This document shows, in pieces, positions 1 through 6,553 of a stretch of DNA of 21,347 nt. Each line of letters begins with the position of its first letter. Position 1 is the first letter of the stretch. The notes beneath the pieces were generated by a model. The model was not told the DNA's origin and did no database searches. It saw only the letters and a program-made list of their open reading frames with translations. Source of the DNA: Anammoximicrobium sp032229885. Its GTDB lineage: Bacteria > Planctomycetota > Planctomycetia > Pirellulales > Pirellulaceae. A program made the position numbers and the translations under genes. The stretch is taken from NCBI GenBank assembly GCA_032229885.1, contig JAVYAJ010000270.1, positions 1-21,347 of the forward strand, written 5' to 3'.

Positions 1-259
1 AAGCCGTCCGGTCCTTGGTGACAGGTGGGTTCTTCGTAGCGGACGAACTGGATCGACCGCCAGCAGACACACCGGAGGGCTTGCGCCCTTCCGCTTCAGT
101 TCTTGTGCCCTTCTACTTCAATTCTCGGTGACCGTTCATCAAGGCTCGCGTGTCTTGCAACGCCGGTTGTCGCCATTAGGCTGGCGTGACAAACCGTGAA
201 CGACTGCAAATCGCCACGCCTTGCCCGTAAACGATCGGACAACAAATGATCGAACGATC
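1..259. other. Non-coding flank downstream of the first oxidoreductase gene
   Basis: This stretch lies beyond the stop of the minus-strand oxidoreductase and runs to the window edge. I recognise no protein in any frame. The only structure I see is a 22-bp imperfect tandem repeat at 80-123. No clear hairpin-plus-T-run terminator is visible. Confidence 0.5.
80..123. repeat. Two-unit 22-bp imperfect tandem repeat
   Basis: Bases 80-101 and 102-123 are adjacent copies of a 22-base unit beginning CTTG(C/T)GCCCTTC and ending CTTCA(G/A)TT. They match at 18 of 22 positions, and all four differences are transitions. No function is evident. Confidence 0.6.
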
Positions 260-1570
260 CTAACCGAGCTTGGTGATTCCCGGGATCGGTACGGGATACA
301 GCCCGTTGGCGTCGGGTTTGGCGGGCGGATCCATATCCCAGGCGACTGTCTCGGGGCCGGCTTGCCAGGACGAGTTCAGCGCTTGGTCCCAAGTCATCTG
401 CTGGCCGGTATAGCAAACCATCTGCCCCAGCAGCGACACCATGGTGCTGCGGACCATGTATGAACCGTTGTTGATCGGACGGTTGTTGCGGATGGCGTCG
501 AACAGGACTACGTGTTCCGCGTCGTACATGTTCGACTTGGGGCCGTCGTACTGCCATTTGGTCTCGCCGTCGATGCGATTTCTGAGCAGATCGCAACGTC
601 CCTTGGTGCCCAGAAACGTGTCCGACACCTCGCTGTAACACCCGTCTTGAGCGCGGACGTTGGCGTACATTCGCACGCCGCTGGGATACTCGAACACGAC
701 GGCGCCATGGTCGAACACGTCTCCGTGAACGGGCGAGAAACACGACGATCGACCGCCAGAGCCGAACGCCTTCAGCGGCGTCTCTTCGCGCAGCGCCCAC
801 TGTCCTTTGTCGATGCTGTGCAACAACGACTGTGGACCGTCGTCGCCGGACAGCCAGCGGAAGTGATACCAGTTGCGGAACTGGTACTCGAGTTCGCTCC
901 ACCCGGGCTGCCGCTCGATGTTGCGATACGTCGAGCGCATGTACGTCTCTTGAATGGCGACCAGATCGCCGATCGCGCCGTCCAACACGCGTTTCATGGT
1001 CTCCTGAACGCCTTTGTCGTACCGCCAGCACAGCCCCGAGACGATGCTCAAGCCTTTCTTTTCCGCTTCGTCGCACGCCCGCTGGACGACATGGATGCCC
1101 GGCGGATCGATCGCGTGCGGCTTTTCGAGGAACACATGCTTGCCCGCCTCGACCGCCGCCGCGGCATAGGCCGGGTGAAACTTCGAGGCACAGGCGATCA
1201 GGACCACGTCGACGTCGCTGGCGATCACCTGGCGATAAGCATCGAATCCGACGAAACAATGCGCGTCGTCCACGGCCACCTGATCGGGCTTGACCTTCTT
1301 CAGGTTCTCGCGGCTGACCTTGACGCGATCCTCGAAGATGTCCGACATCGCGACCAGGCGAACGTCGGGTCCGGCGTTGAGGGCGTTGGCAGCCGCGCCG
1401 CTGCCGCGGCCGCCGCAACCGATCAAGCCGACCTTGATCACGTCGCTGCCCGCCGCATGGACGCTGCGCGACATCGGCAATGCGCCCAGCGCGGCGCCGG
1501 CAGCCGTGGCGGCGATGAATTGACGGCGCGAGCAATCTCGCGAGGATCGAGGCGTGGCAGGCGAGTTCAT
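260..1570 (-). CDS. Tat-exported Gfo/Idh/MocA family oxidoreductase
   Basis: This 436-residue protein is predicted to be an NAD(P)-dependent oxidoreductase of the Gfo/Idh/MocA family, which typically oxidises or reduces sugars and sugar derivatives. A twin-arginine signal opens it (CSRRQF at about 13-18, then an Ala/Gly-rich hydrophobic stretch to about residue 39), so it should be exported folded with its cofactor. The Rossmann nucleotide-binding loop is GLIGCGGRG at about 48-56, and the family's EKP motif with the catalytic-region lysine is at 149-151. The start at 1570 is chosen because a GAGGAG-type ribosome-binding site sits just upstream and the Tat signal begins there; the frame stays open another 96 codons but that part looks non-coding. 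It is a clear paralogue of 17794-19095, sharing GLCWRYD, the INNG(S/T)YM block and a PG(I/V)TK ending. The substrate cannot be read from sequence. It is divergent from the sugar-kinase gene at 1915. Confidence 0.92.
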   Translation of the reverse strand: MNSPATPRSSRDCSRRQFIAATAAGAALGALPMSRSVHAAGSDVIKVGLIGCGGRGSGAAANALNAGPDVRLVAMSDIFEDRVKVSRENLKKVKPDQVAVDDAHCFVGFDAYRQVIASDVDVVLIACASKFHPAYAAAAVEAGKHVFLEKPHAIDPPGIHVVQRACDEAEKKGLSIVSGLCWRYDKGVQETMKRVLDGAIGDLVAIQETYMRSTYRNIERQPGWSELEYQFRNWYHFRWLSGDDGPQSLLHSIDKGQWALREETPLKAFGSGGRSSCFSPVHGDVFDHGAVVFEYPSGVRMYANVRAQDGCYSEVSDTFLGTKGRCDLLRNRIDGETKWQYDGPKSNMYDAEHVVLFDAIRNNRPINNGSYMVRSTMVSLLGQMVCYTGQQMTWDQALNSSWQAGPETVAWDMDPPAKPDANGLYPVPIPGITKLG

Positions 1571-1914
1571 GTGAGGCTCCTCGGCAAGCAGTCTTCGATT
1601 CGCTGTACTACAATCCGTCCACGCTGCGTTGGCGAGCCCGCATTCCCGGTCGCCTGGCGACATTGCCGTTCGTCGAGGCTGTGCTCGGGCAGGGATTGCC
1701 GTGGCAGCGCGCGCCGCGAGGACGGCAATGCGTGGCGGACCAACGGCGGTCTGCGAAATCCGGTTGAATTGTACCGCGTGCGCCGCCGTCTGGCGAGGAT
1801 ACGATCCGCCCGGCACACGATGGGCCGACGGATGGCGCACACGGTGCGGTCGTTCCACGGTATAGAATGGACTAGCGCGTCCTCCGGCGCGCGGCGTCCG
1901 ATCGATGAACGGAG
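1571..1914. other. Divergent intergenic region between oxidoreductase and kinase
   Basis: These 344 bases separate two divergently transcribed genes and should hold both promoters. I see AT-rich patches (around 1764-1775 and a TATAGAAT at 1861-1868) that could serve as -10 elements, but no convincing -35 partners, operator palindrome or riboswitch. No protein is recognisable here. Confidence 0.4.
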
Positions 1915-3156
1915 ATGGATGGTCTCATGCACGAGCTCGATCTTGTCGAACGCCTGCGGCGCCAAGTCGTTCGGCGATACGCGGTGCGCCCGCGCGATGT
2001 GCGCGTGGTCCGTGCGCCCTATCGCATCTGTCCGCTGGGCGCGCACGTCGACCATCAGCTCGGGCTGGTCACGGCGATGGCCATCGACCAGGGCGTCTAT
2101 GTCGCCTATGCGCCGACGAGCGGTCCGCTTCGCCTGAGCAGCCTGGACTTTCCGGGCGAAGTGACTTGCCCGTTGTCGCAGATCGTTGAACCACGCAAGG
2201 GCGATTGGGGCGATTTTGTGCGTGGGGCCGTCTACGCGCTGAGCCAACATTCGACATTGCGACACGCCATTTGCGGCGTGACCGCCGGACGCCTGGACGG
2301 CGGCGGGCTCAGCTCGTCGGCCGCGATTGGCGTGGCGTTGTTGTTGGCGTTGCAGGACGCCAACTCGCTGTCGCTGACCCCGCACGAGAACATCCGTTTG
2401 GACGCCGTCATCGAGAACGAGTATCTGGGGCTGCACATCGGGATTCTGGATCAGGCGGCGATTCTGTTGTCCCGACACGATCACCTGACCTACCTGGACT
2501 GTCGTACGCAGGATTTCGCCCTGATTCCAAACGCCGTTCCATCCGAGTCATGGCGGGCGTTAATCGTCTTTTCCGGACTCAAACAGGCCCTGGGGACAAC
2601 CGACTATAATCGCCGCGTCAGCGAGTGTCGCGAGGCGGCCGCCCGTTTGCTGGCCGCGGTCGGCCGCGTTCGGCAAACGCCGGTGCTGCGAGATCTGGAA
2701 CCCGACGAATACGCCCGCCACGCGGATATCCTGACCGGCCCGCCCGCGCGGCGAGCACGGCACTTCTTCTCCGAAATGCAGCGCGTCCGAGAGGGAGTGG
2801 AACGCTGGCGGCGCGGCGATCTGATCGGATTCGGTCGCCTGATGAGCGCCTCGGGTGAAAGCTCGATTCGCAACTACGAATGTGGTTCGCCGCCGCTGAT
2901 CGATCTGTACGAGATCTTGACCGACACCGCCGGCGTGTACGGCGCGCGGTTCAGCGGCGCCGGCTTTCGCGGCTGTTGTGTGGCGCTCGTGTCGGCCGCG
3001 GCGGCGGACCAAGCGGCCGCGAGCGCGCTGAGCCGCTATCGTCGCCGTCAGCCGACGCTGGCCGATCGGGCGACGGCGTTCGTCTGTGGCGTCGCCGACG
3101 GCGCCGGCGTTCTGCCGACCTCCGCGGACCCGCGTGACGTGGAGACGCCCCCATGA
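1915..3156 (+). CDS. GHMP sugar kinase, galacturonokinase/galactokinase-like
   Basis: This 413-residue cytoplasmic GHMP-superfamily kinase should phosphorylate a sugar at C1 using ATP. The galactokinase-type signature is at about 34-48 in the form APYRICPLGAHVDHQ, the ATP-binding motif GGGLSSSAA at about 129-137, and the third GHMP motif GVYGARFSGAGFRGCC at about 340-355. From memory, the first and third motifs are almost the same as in Arabidopsis galacturonokinase (APYRICPLGAHIDHQ) and differ from ordinary GalK, which has R-x-N-L-I-G-E-H-T-D-Y. Blocks around YLGLHIGILDQ (170-180) and NYECG (320-324) also match the plant enzyme as I recall it. Galacturonate, or a related sugar such as arabinose or galactose, is therefore the likely substrate, but this is inference. 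GGAG at 1911-1914 abuts the ATG at 1915, so the ATG at 1927 (MHELDL) is an equally possible start. The stop overlaps the next gene's ATG by 4 bases, implying translational coupling. Confidence 0.88.
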   Translation: MDGLMHELDLVERLRRQVVRRYAVRPRDVRVVRAPYRICPLGAHVDHQLGLVTAMAIDQGVYVAYAPTSGPLRLSSLDFPGEVTCPLSQIVEPRKGDWGDFVRGAVYALSQHSTLRHAICGVTAGRLDGGGLSSSAAIGVALLLALQDANSLSLTPHENIRLDAVIENEYLGLHIGILDQAAILLSRHDHLTYLDCRTQDFALIPNAVPSESWRALIVFSGLKQALGTTDYNRRVSECREAAARLLAAVGRVRQTPVLRDLEPDEYARHADILTGPPARRARHFFSEMQRVREGVERWRRGDLIGFGRLMSASGESSIRNYECGSPPLIDLYEILTDTAGVYGARFSGAGFRGCCVALVSAAAADQAAASALSRYRRRQPTLADRATAFVCGVADGAGVLPTSADPRDVETPP

Positions 3157-4019
3157 CTCAAGTCTCGCTCGCCCCCGAAGTGCCGTTGCGCGAGGTCACG
3201 TTCGTGGCCTTCGATCTCGAGACGACGGGCCTCTCGCCCGTCATCGACGAGATCGTCGAGTTCGGCGCGGTCCGTTTTCGGCTCGACGGCGACGAACAGG
3301 ACGTCTGCGAGCAACTGGTCGATCCCCAGTGCATGATCAGTGCGCGCGTGACGCGCATCCACGGCATCACGAACGCCATGGTTTGCGGAAAACCGACCTT
3401 GGCCGAAGCGCTGCCCGGATTTCTCGACTTTGTTTCAGGCGACAAGACGATCTTGCTGGCTCACAACGCCGAATTCGATCTAGGGTTTCTGAACTTCGGC
3501 GCCGCCCGGCTGGGGCTGGCGCTGCCGGCCATCCCGGCGCTCGATACGCTCGCTCTCGCCCGCGTGTGTGTCCGCGGTCTGCGCTCGTTCCGCTTGGTCG
3601 ATCTGGCGCGGCATCTGGGCTTGGCGGAACTCGAACAGCACCGGGCCTTGCCGGATTCGCGTCTGGTGATGCGGTTGTTCCGGCACGTGATCGGCGCCGC
3701 CGGCGCGTCGGAGACGGTCGGAGATCTGTTTCGCCTCGTTGCGCCGTTGTGCCTCGCCGACGTTCTGACGCCCAAGTCCCCACTGCCCGCCGATCACAAA
3801 CTGCTCGCCCTGGCCATCGCCGAGCGCCGCACCGTGGTGATCACCTACGAGAGCCTCGGGCGCAGACCGGCAGACCGACGAATCACGCCCCACCAGATAT
3901 TGGAGACCGGCGATTGCCAGTACCTGATCGCCTATTGCCACGCCGCCCAGATCGGAAAGATCTACCGCGTGGATCGAATCCACGCGATTCGCCCCGCTGC
4001 TGATGACGACGGGGCCTAG
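3153..4019 (+). CDS. DnaQ-type 3'-5' exonuclease fused to a C-terminal WYL-like domain
   Basis: This 288-residue protein has two parts. Residues about 13-178 form a DEDDh exonuclease domain like the proofreading subunit of DNA polymerase III: D21 and E23 in FDLETTG, D109 in HNAEFD, and H163 and D168 in the HxAxxD motif HRALPD. All catalytic residues are present, so activity on single-stranded DNA or RNA is expected. Residues about 216-282 resemble a WYL domain (ERRTVVITYESLG, ITPHQIL, YLIAYCH, IYRVDRI), a ligand-sensing module mostly found in transcription regulators. The name-giving W-Y-L triplet reads Q-Y-L (256-258). No DNA-binding helix-turn-helix is visible. The ATG overlaps the kinase stop (ATGA), so the two are probably one operon. 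The stop TAG is the first three bases of a 14-bp repeat (4017-4030), so the native C-terminus may have been altered. The exonuclease call is firm; the WYL call is moderately firm. Confidence 0.85.
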   Translation: MTQVSLAPEVPLREVTFVAFDLETTGLSPVIDEIVEFGAVRFRLDGDEQDVCEQLVDPQCMISARVTRIHGITNAMVCGKPTLAEALPGFLDFVSGDKTILLAHNAEFDLGFLNFGAARLGLALPAIPALDTLALARVCVRGLRSFRLVDLARHLGLAELEQHRALPDSRLVMRLFRHVIGAAGASETVGDLFRLVAPLCLADVLTPKSPLPADHKLLALAIAERRTVVITYESLGRRPADRRITPHQILETGDCQYLIAYCHAAQIGKIYRVDRIHAIRPAADDDGA

Positions 4020-4086
4020 TACCGCAAGTCACACTTGGCAGGGCACTACAGCCAGCCTTTCGCCAGTCTGCGTAGTATCGCAAGTC
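4017..4086. repeat. 14-bp direct repeat pair, 56 bp apart
   Basis: TAGTACCGCAAGTC (4017-4030) recurs as TAGTATCGCAAGTC (4073-4086), with 13 of 14 identical bases. The first copy supplies the stop codon of the exonuclease gene. The pair lies immediately beside the interspersed element at 4121-4350. Confidence 0.65.
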
Positions 4087-4604
4087 CGGATCTACGGCCC
4101 ACGACGGCCAGTTTTTTCCTAGTGCGTCAGCCCGAAGCACACCGTTTGGGGGACCTATACAGCGATGGAGGGGCACACTCCACGCGTGGCCGCAACCAGA
4201 CGGACGCGACGGAGCGCGTCCCTCCAGGGCGACGCACTTCCCTGCGCTCGTTGTCCAGCCATTTCGATTGCCCGACATCTCGTCCCAGCTCGTTTTTCTG
4301 GTAATCTGAGACGACTTCCCGTTCCATGCCCTATCCATTCCGATTTGTGGCACTACGAGCGACGTCAAGACCACCTGTTGGGACAGATCGCAAGGCTCTC
4401 TCGGCACAACCCGACGAGCAGTGACCCTGAGAGGCAGCACTTGCGTCTCGAAGGGGTGTATCCTGAGAGGCTGGCGTTGATCAGGACGAACGGTAACCAG
4501 GATACTGGAGCAGAATGTGCGGATCCCTCTGACGCTGTCCCGAAACGCAACTCGGCTGATCACGACGCCGACGCACACCAGATGAATCAAGGAACGAAGA
4601 CGCC
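4020..4604. other. Repeat-bearing intergenic region before the methyltransferase
   Basis: This holds the 14-bp repeat pair, the interspersed element at 4121-4350, and about 250 bases of unique sequence before the methyltransferase. A plus-strand frame stays open from 4165 to 4608 and overlaps the methyltransferase GTG by 4 bases, but its first 60 codons are the repeat. Only the last ~50 codons (from a GTG at 4457) could be a small protein, and I recognise nothing in them. Confidence 0.5.
4121..4350 (-). repeat. Degenerate interspersed repeat, copy 1 (inverted relative to copy 2)
   Basis: Read on the minus strand, this segment aligns with 11234-11486 on the plus strand. Shared blocks appear in the same order: a GGAACGG(G/C)AAGT block, CAGATT(A/G)CCAGAA(A/G)AACGA, TCG/TC-CCTGGAGGGAC, GGTTGCGGCCACGCGTGGAG and a terminal CTAGGA. 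Its inner part can fold (GGACGCGACGGAGCGCGTCC at 4202-4221 is nearly self-complementary). In translation it gives phrases such as 'ALEGRAPSRP', which I remember as recurrent spurious ORFs in planctomycete and verrucomicrobial genomes (recollection only). Confidence 0.7.
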
Positions 4605-5786
4605 GTGAGCCGGGATATCCAAACAGATAGTCCGTTAAAGAGGTCGCAGCCCCTTTCGCTGCGAGCCGCCGATACTGCCGCGGCTGTTGCCGAGGATTCT
4701 GATTACCTTTGTCGACAGTTGATCACCTATATCGGGAACAAGAGATCTCTCCTCGGACAGATCTCTGCCGCGCTTGAGCGCATCAAGCGACGTTTGGGTA
4801 AGGCGCGCCTCAACTGCTTTGATGTGTTCAGTGGCTCCGGCGTGGTCGCACGATTCCTAAAGGCGCACTCGGATCTACTGATCAGCAACGATTTGGAGGA
4901 CTATGCGGCGGTGATTGGCCGCTGCTACCTTGCCAACCGAAGCAGCGTAGACATTGCCGGACTTACAGAGCTTGTGCGCGCGATGAACGAACAAGTTATG
5001 ACAGCGCCACTCCCCAAGGGGTTCATCGAGGACATGTACTCGCCGCAGGACGAATCCAAGATCACAAAGGATGACCGCGTCTTCTACACCCGTTCTAATG
5101 CGCGGCGGCTTGACAACTACCGACGGTTCATTGCCGACGCCCCCAAGGAGCAACAGGATTTCCTCCTTGGGCCGCTCTTGAGTGAAGCGTCCATCCATGC
5201 CAACACAGCAGGCGTGTTCAAAGGCTTCTACAAGAATCGTCATACACACATCGGGCAGTTCGGAGGCAGTGGGTCCGACGCCTTGCTTCGGATCCTGGGC
5301 GATATCACGCTCGATGTTCCCGTTCTCAGCAATTTCGAGTGCGACGTTCAGATTCTTCGTGAAGACGCCAACAAGGCCGTTCGTCACGTCCGGGGGCTTG
5401 ACCTCGCCTACTTGGACCCCCCTTACAATCAACACCCCTACGGGTCGAACTATTTCATGCTGAATCTGTTGGTCCACTATGAGCGACCCGAGCGTGTCAG
5501 CCGTGTGTCTGGGATCCCTCCCGACTGGCGCAGGTCTGGCTACAACGTCCGGTCCGAGTCGTTCCGTCTCCTGTCTGATCTTGTTGAGCACACCGACGCC
5601 ACATTCCTCCTGATCTCTTTCAACAACGAGGGATTCATCAGCCCGAATCACATGCGCCAGATGCTGGCCGCGATCGGGCATGTAGAAGTGATCGAGATGC
5701 CGTACAACGCTTTCCGAGGGTGTCGAAACTTTGACAACCGATCCATACACACCACGGAGCACCTTTTCTTGGTTGAACGGAGATAA
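4605..5786 (+). CDS. D12-class N6-adenine DNA methyltransferase
   Basis: This 393-residue protein is predicted to transfer a methyl group from S-adenosylmethionine to adenine N6 in a specific DNA sequence. The D12-type N-terminal motif YIGNKRSLL is at 42-50, the SAM-binding motif I FDVFSGSG at 72-79, an acidic NDLE at 95-98 and the catalytic DPPY at 271-274. The middle region (about 140-260) would carry target recognition. The start is a GTG at 4605 with an AAGGA site at 4589-4593, about 11 bases away. No restriction endonuclease or specificity subunit is recognisable on either side, so it is solitary within this window. Base composition looks clearly less GC-rich than its neighbours, with many A/T-ending codons, which together with flanking repeats suggests horizontal acquisition. 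The recognition sequence cannot be read from the protein. Confidence 0.88.
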   Translation: MSRDIQTDSPLKRSQPLSLRAADTAAAVAEDSDYLCRQLITYIGNKRSLLGQISAALERIKRRLGKARLNCFDVFSGSGVVARFLKAHSDLLISNDLEDYAAVIGRCYLANRSSVDIAGLTELVRAMNEQVMTAPLPKGFIEDMYSPQDESKITKDDRVFYTRSNARRLDNYRRFIADAPKEQQDFLLGPLLSEASIHANTAGVFKGFYKNRHTHIGQFGGSGSDALLRILGDITLDVPVLSNFECDVQILREDANKAVRHVRGLDLAYLDPPYNQHPYGSNYFMLNLLVHYERPERVSRVSGIPPDWRRSGYNVRSESFRLLSDLVEHTDATFLLISFNNEGFISPNHMRQMLAAIGHVEVIEMPYNAFRGCRNFDNRSIHTTEHLFLVERR

Positions 5787-6553
5787 GGCGCCTGGCAGGC
5801 GAGCATCAACTGCGCAAGCAAACGTGGCGGGGCCGTCTCACTATCATTGCGAAGAGACAAGCATCAGACGTCGTCAAGGCCCTGAGGCCAGTCGGCGCCC
5901 GCCCGCAGGGTCGGCTTGGCGCGAAGATCACTTCCTCCGCCAGTTGCAGACGATTCGCGTCACAACGCGCGATCCACGGACTGATTCCCGGGACAACCGC
6001 GAGTTTCGAGCCTTTTGTCTCTGGTGTCCGTGACCGCACCGTAGGTGAAGTCCAGCGACGCTCCGGTGGACGACTACGTCCAACAGACACCCACCGCAAA
6101 GACTGACTTTCACGCCACGGCAACGAGTAGACAACGAGAGCCTCCACGGTGGAATATGGGGAAGACGTGCAACATCATACGGGGCTTCGGCGAAACCTCA
6201 TTTGATGCCGCGCACTTCTGTTGCCCCAATATGTTACCCACGAAAACCGCGGAGCGTGTCGGGATCGCGCGAAAACGTCTCTCGATGGGGCGACGTGCAA
6301 GGAGTGGCATCAATGGCCCCAACTGTCCCAAGGGTCAATGAAGGGGCGGCGCCGTTGGACCATCGCCCTCTCCCAATTGATCGCTCGCCCGACGGCGGGG
6401 CGTCCTGGCGCTGAGCGTCATCCGGGGTCAAATGGATCAAGGCACGGTTCGTGGAACTCCGACAGCACTTGGTCGCGTTGCCGCTGCGCGTTGGCGACGC
6501 CGGGGTACAGCGTTCCATGCCGAGCGGCGCCCAGGGTAGTTGGTGCCGATAGG
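5787..6553. other. Long gene-poor region between methyltransferase and dockerin protein
   Basis: I find no recognisable protein in these 767 bases. Short open frames exist on both strands (for example about 5806-6147 minus and 6045-6341 plus), but they lack good ribosome-binding sites and familiar motifs. A minus-strand frame just downstream of the dockerin gene (about 6423-6550) reads GTLYPGVANAQRQRDQ and ends in LDPFDPG before a stop. It looks more protein-like than its surroundings and could be a decayed gene end, but I cannot identify it. Confidence 0.4.

Noticed and set aside
96..1535. 479-codon minus-strand open frame overlapping the first oxidoreductase
   Set aside because: It is Arg-rich, low-complexity translation in another frame of the well-supported oxidoreductase; no family features.
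1571..1858. N-terminal extension of the first oxidoreductase to 1858
   Set aside because: The Tat signal and a good ribosome-binding site place the start at 1570; the extension has no signal or family similarity.
512..2137. 541-codon plus-strand open frame
   Set aside because: Antisense shadow of the oxidoreductase caused by high GC at third positions, running into the kinase gene.
4165..4608. 147-codon ORF upstream of the methyltransferase as a full gene
   Set aside because: Its first ~60 codons are the interspersed repeat; only the last part is kept as a low-interest observation.
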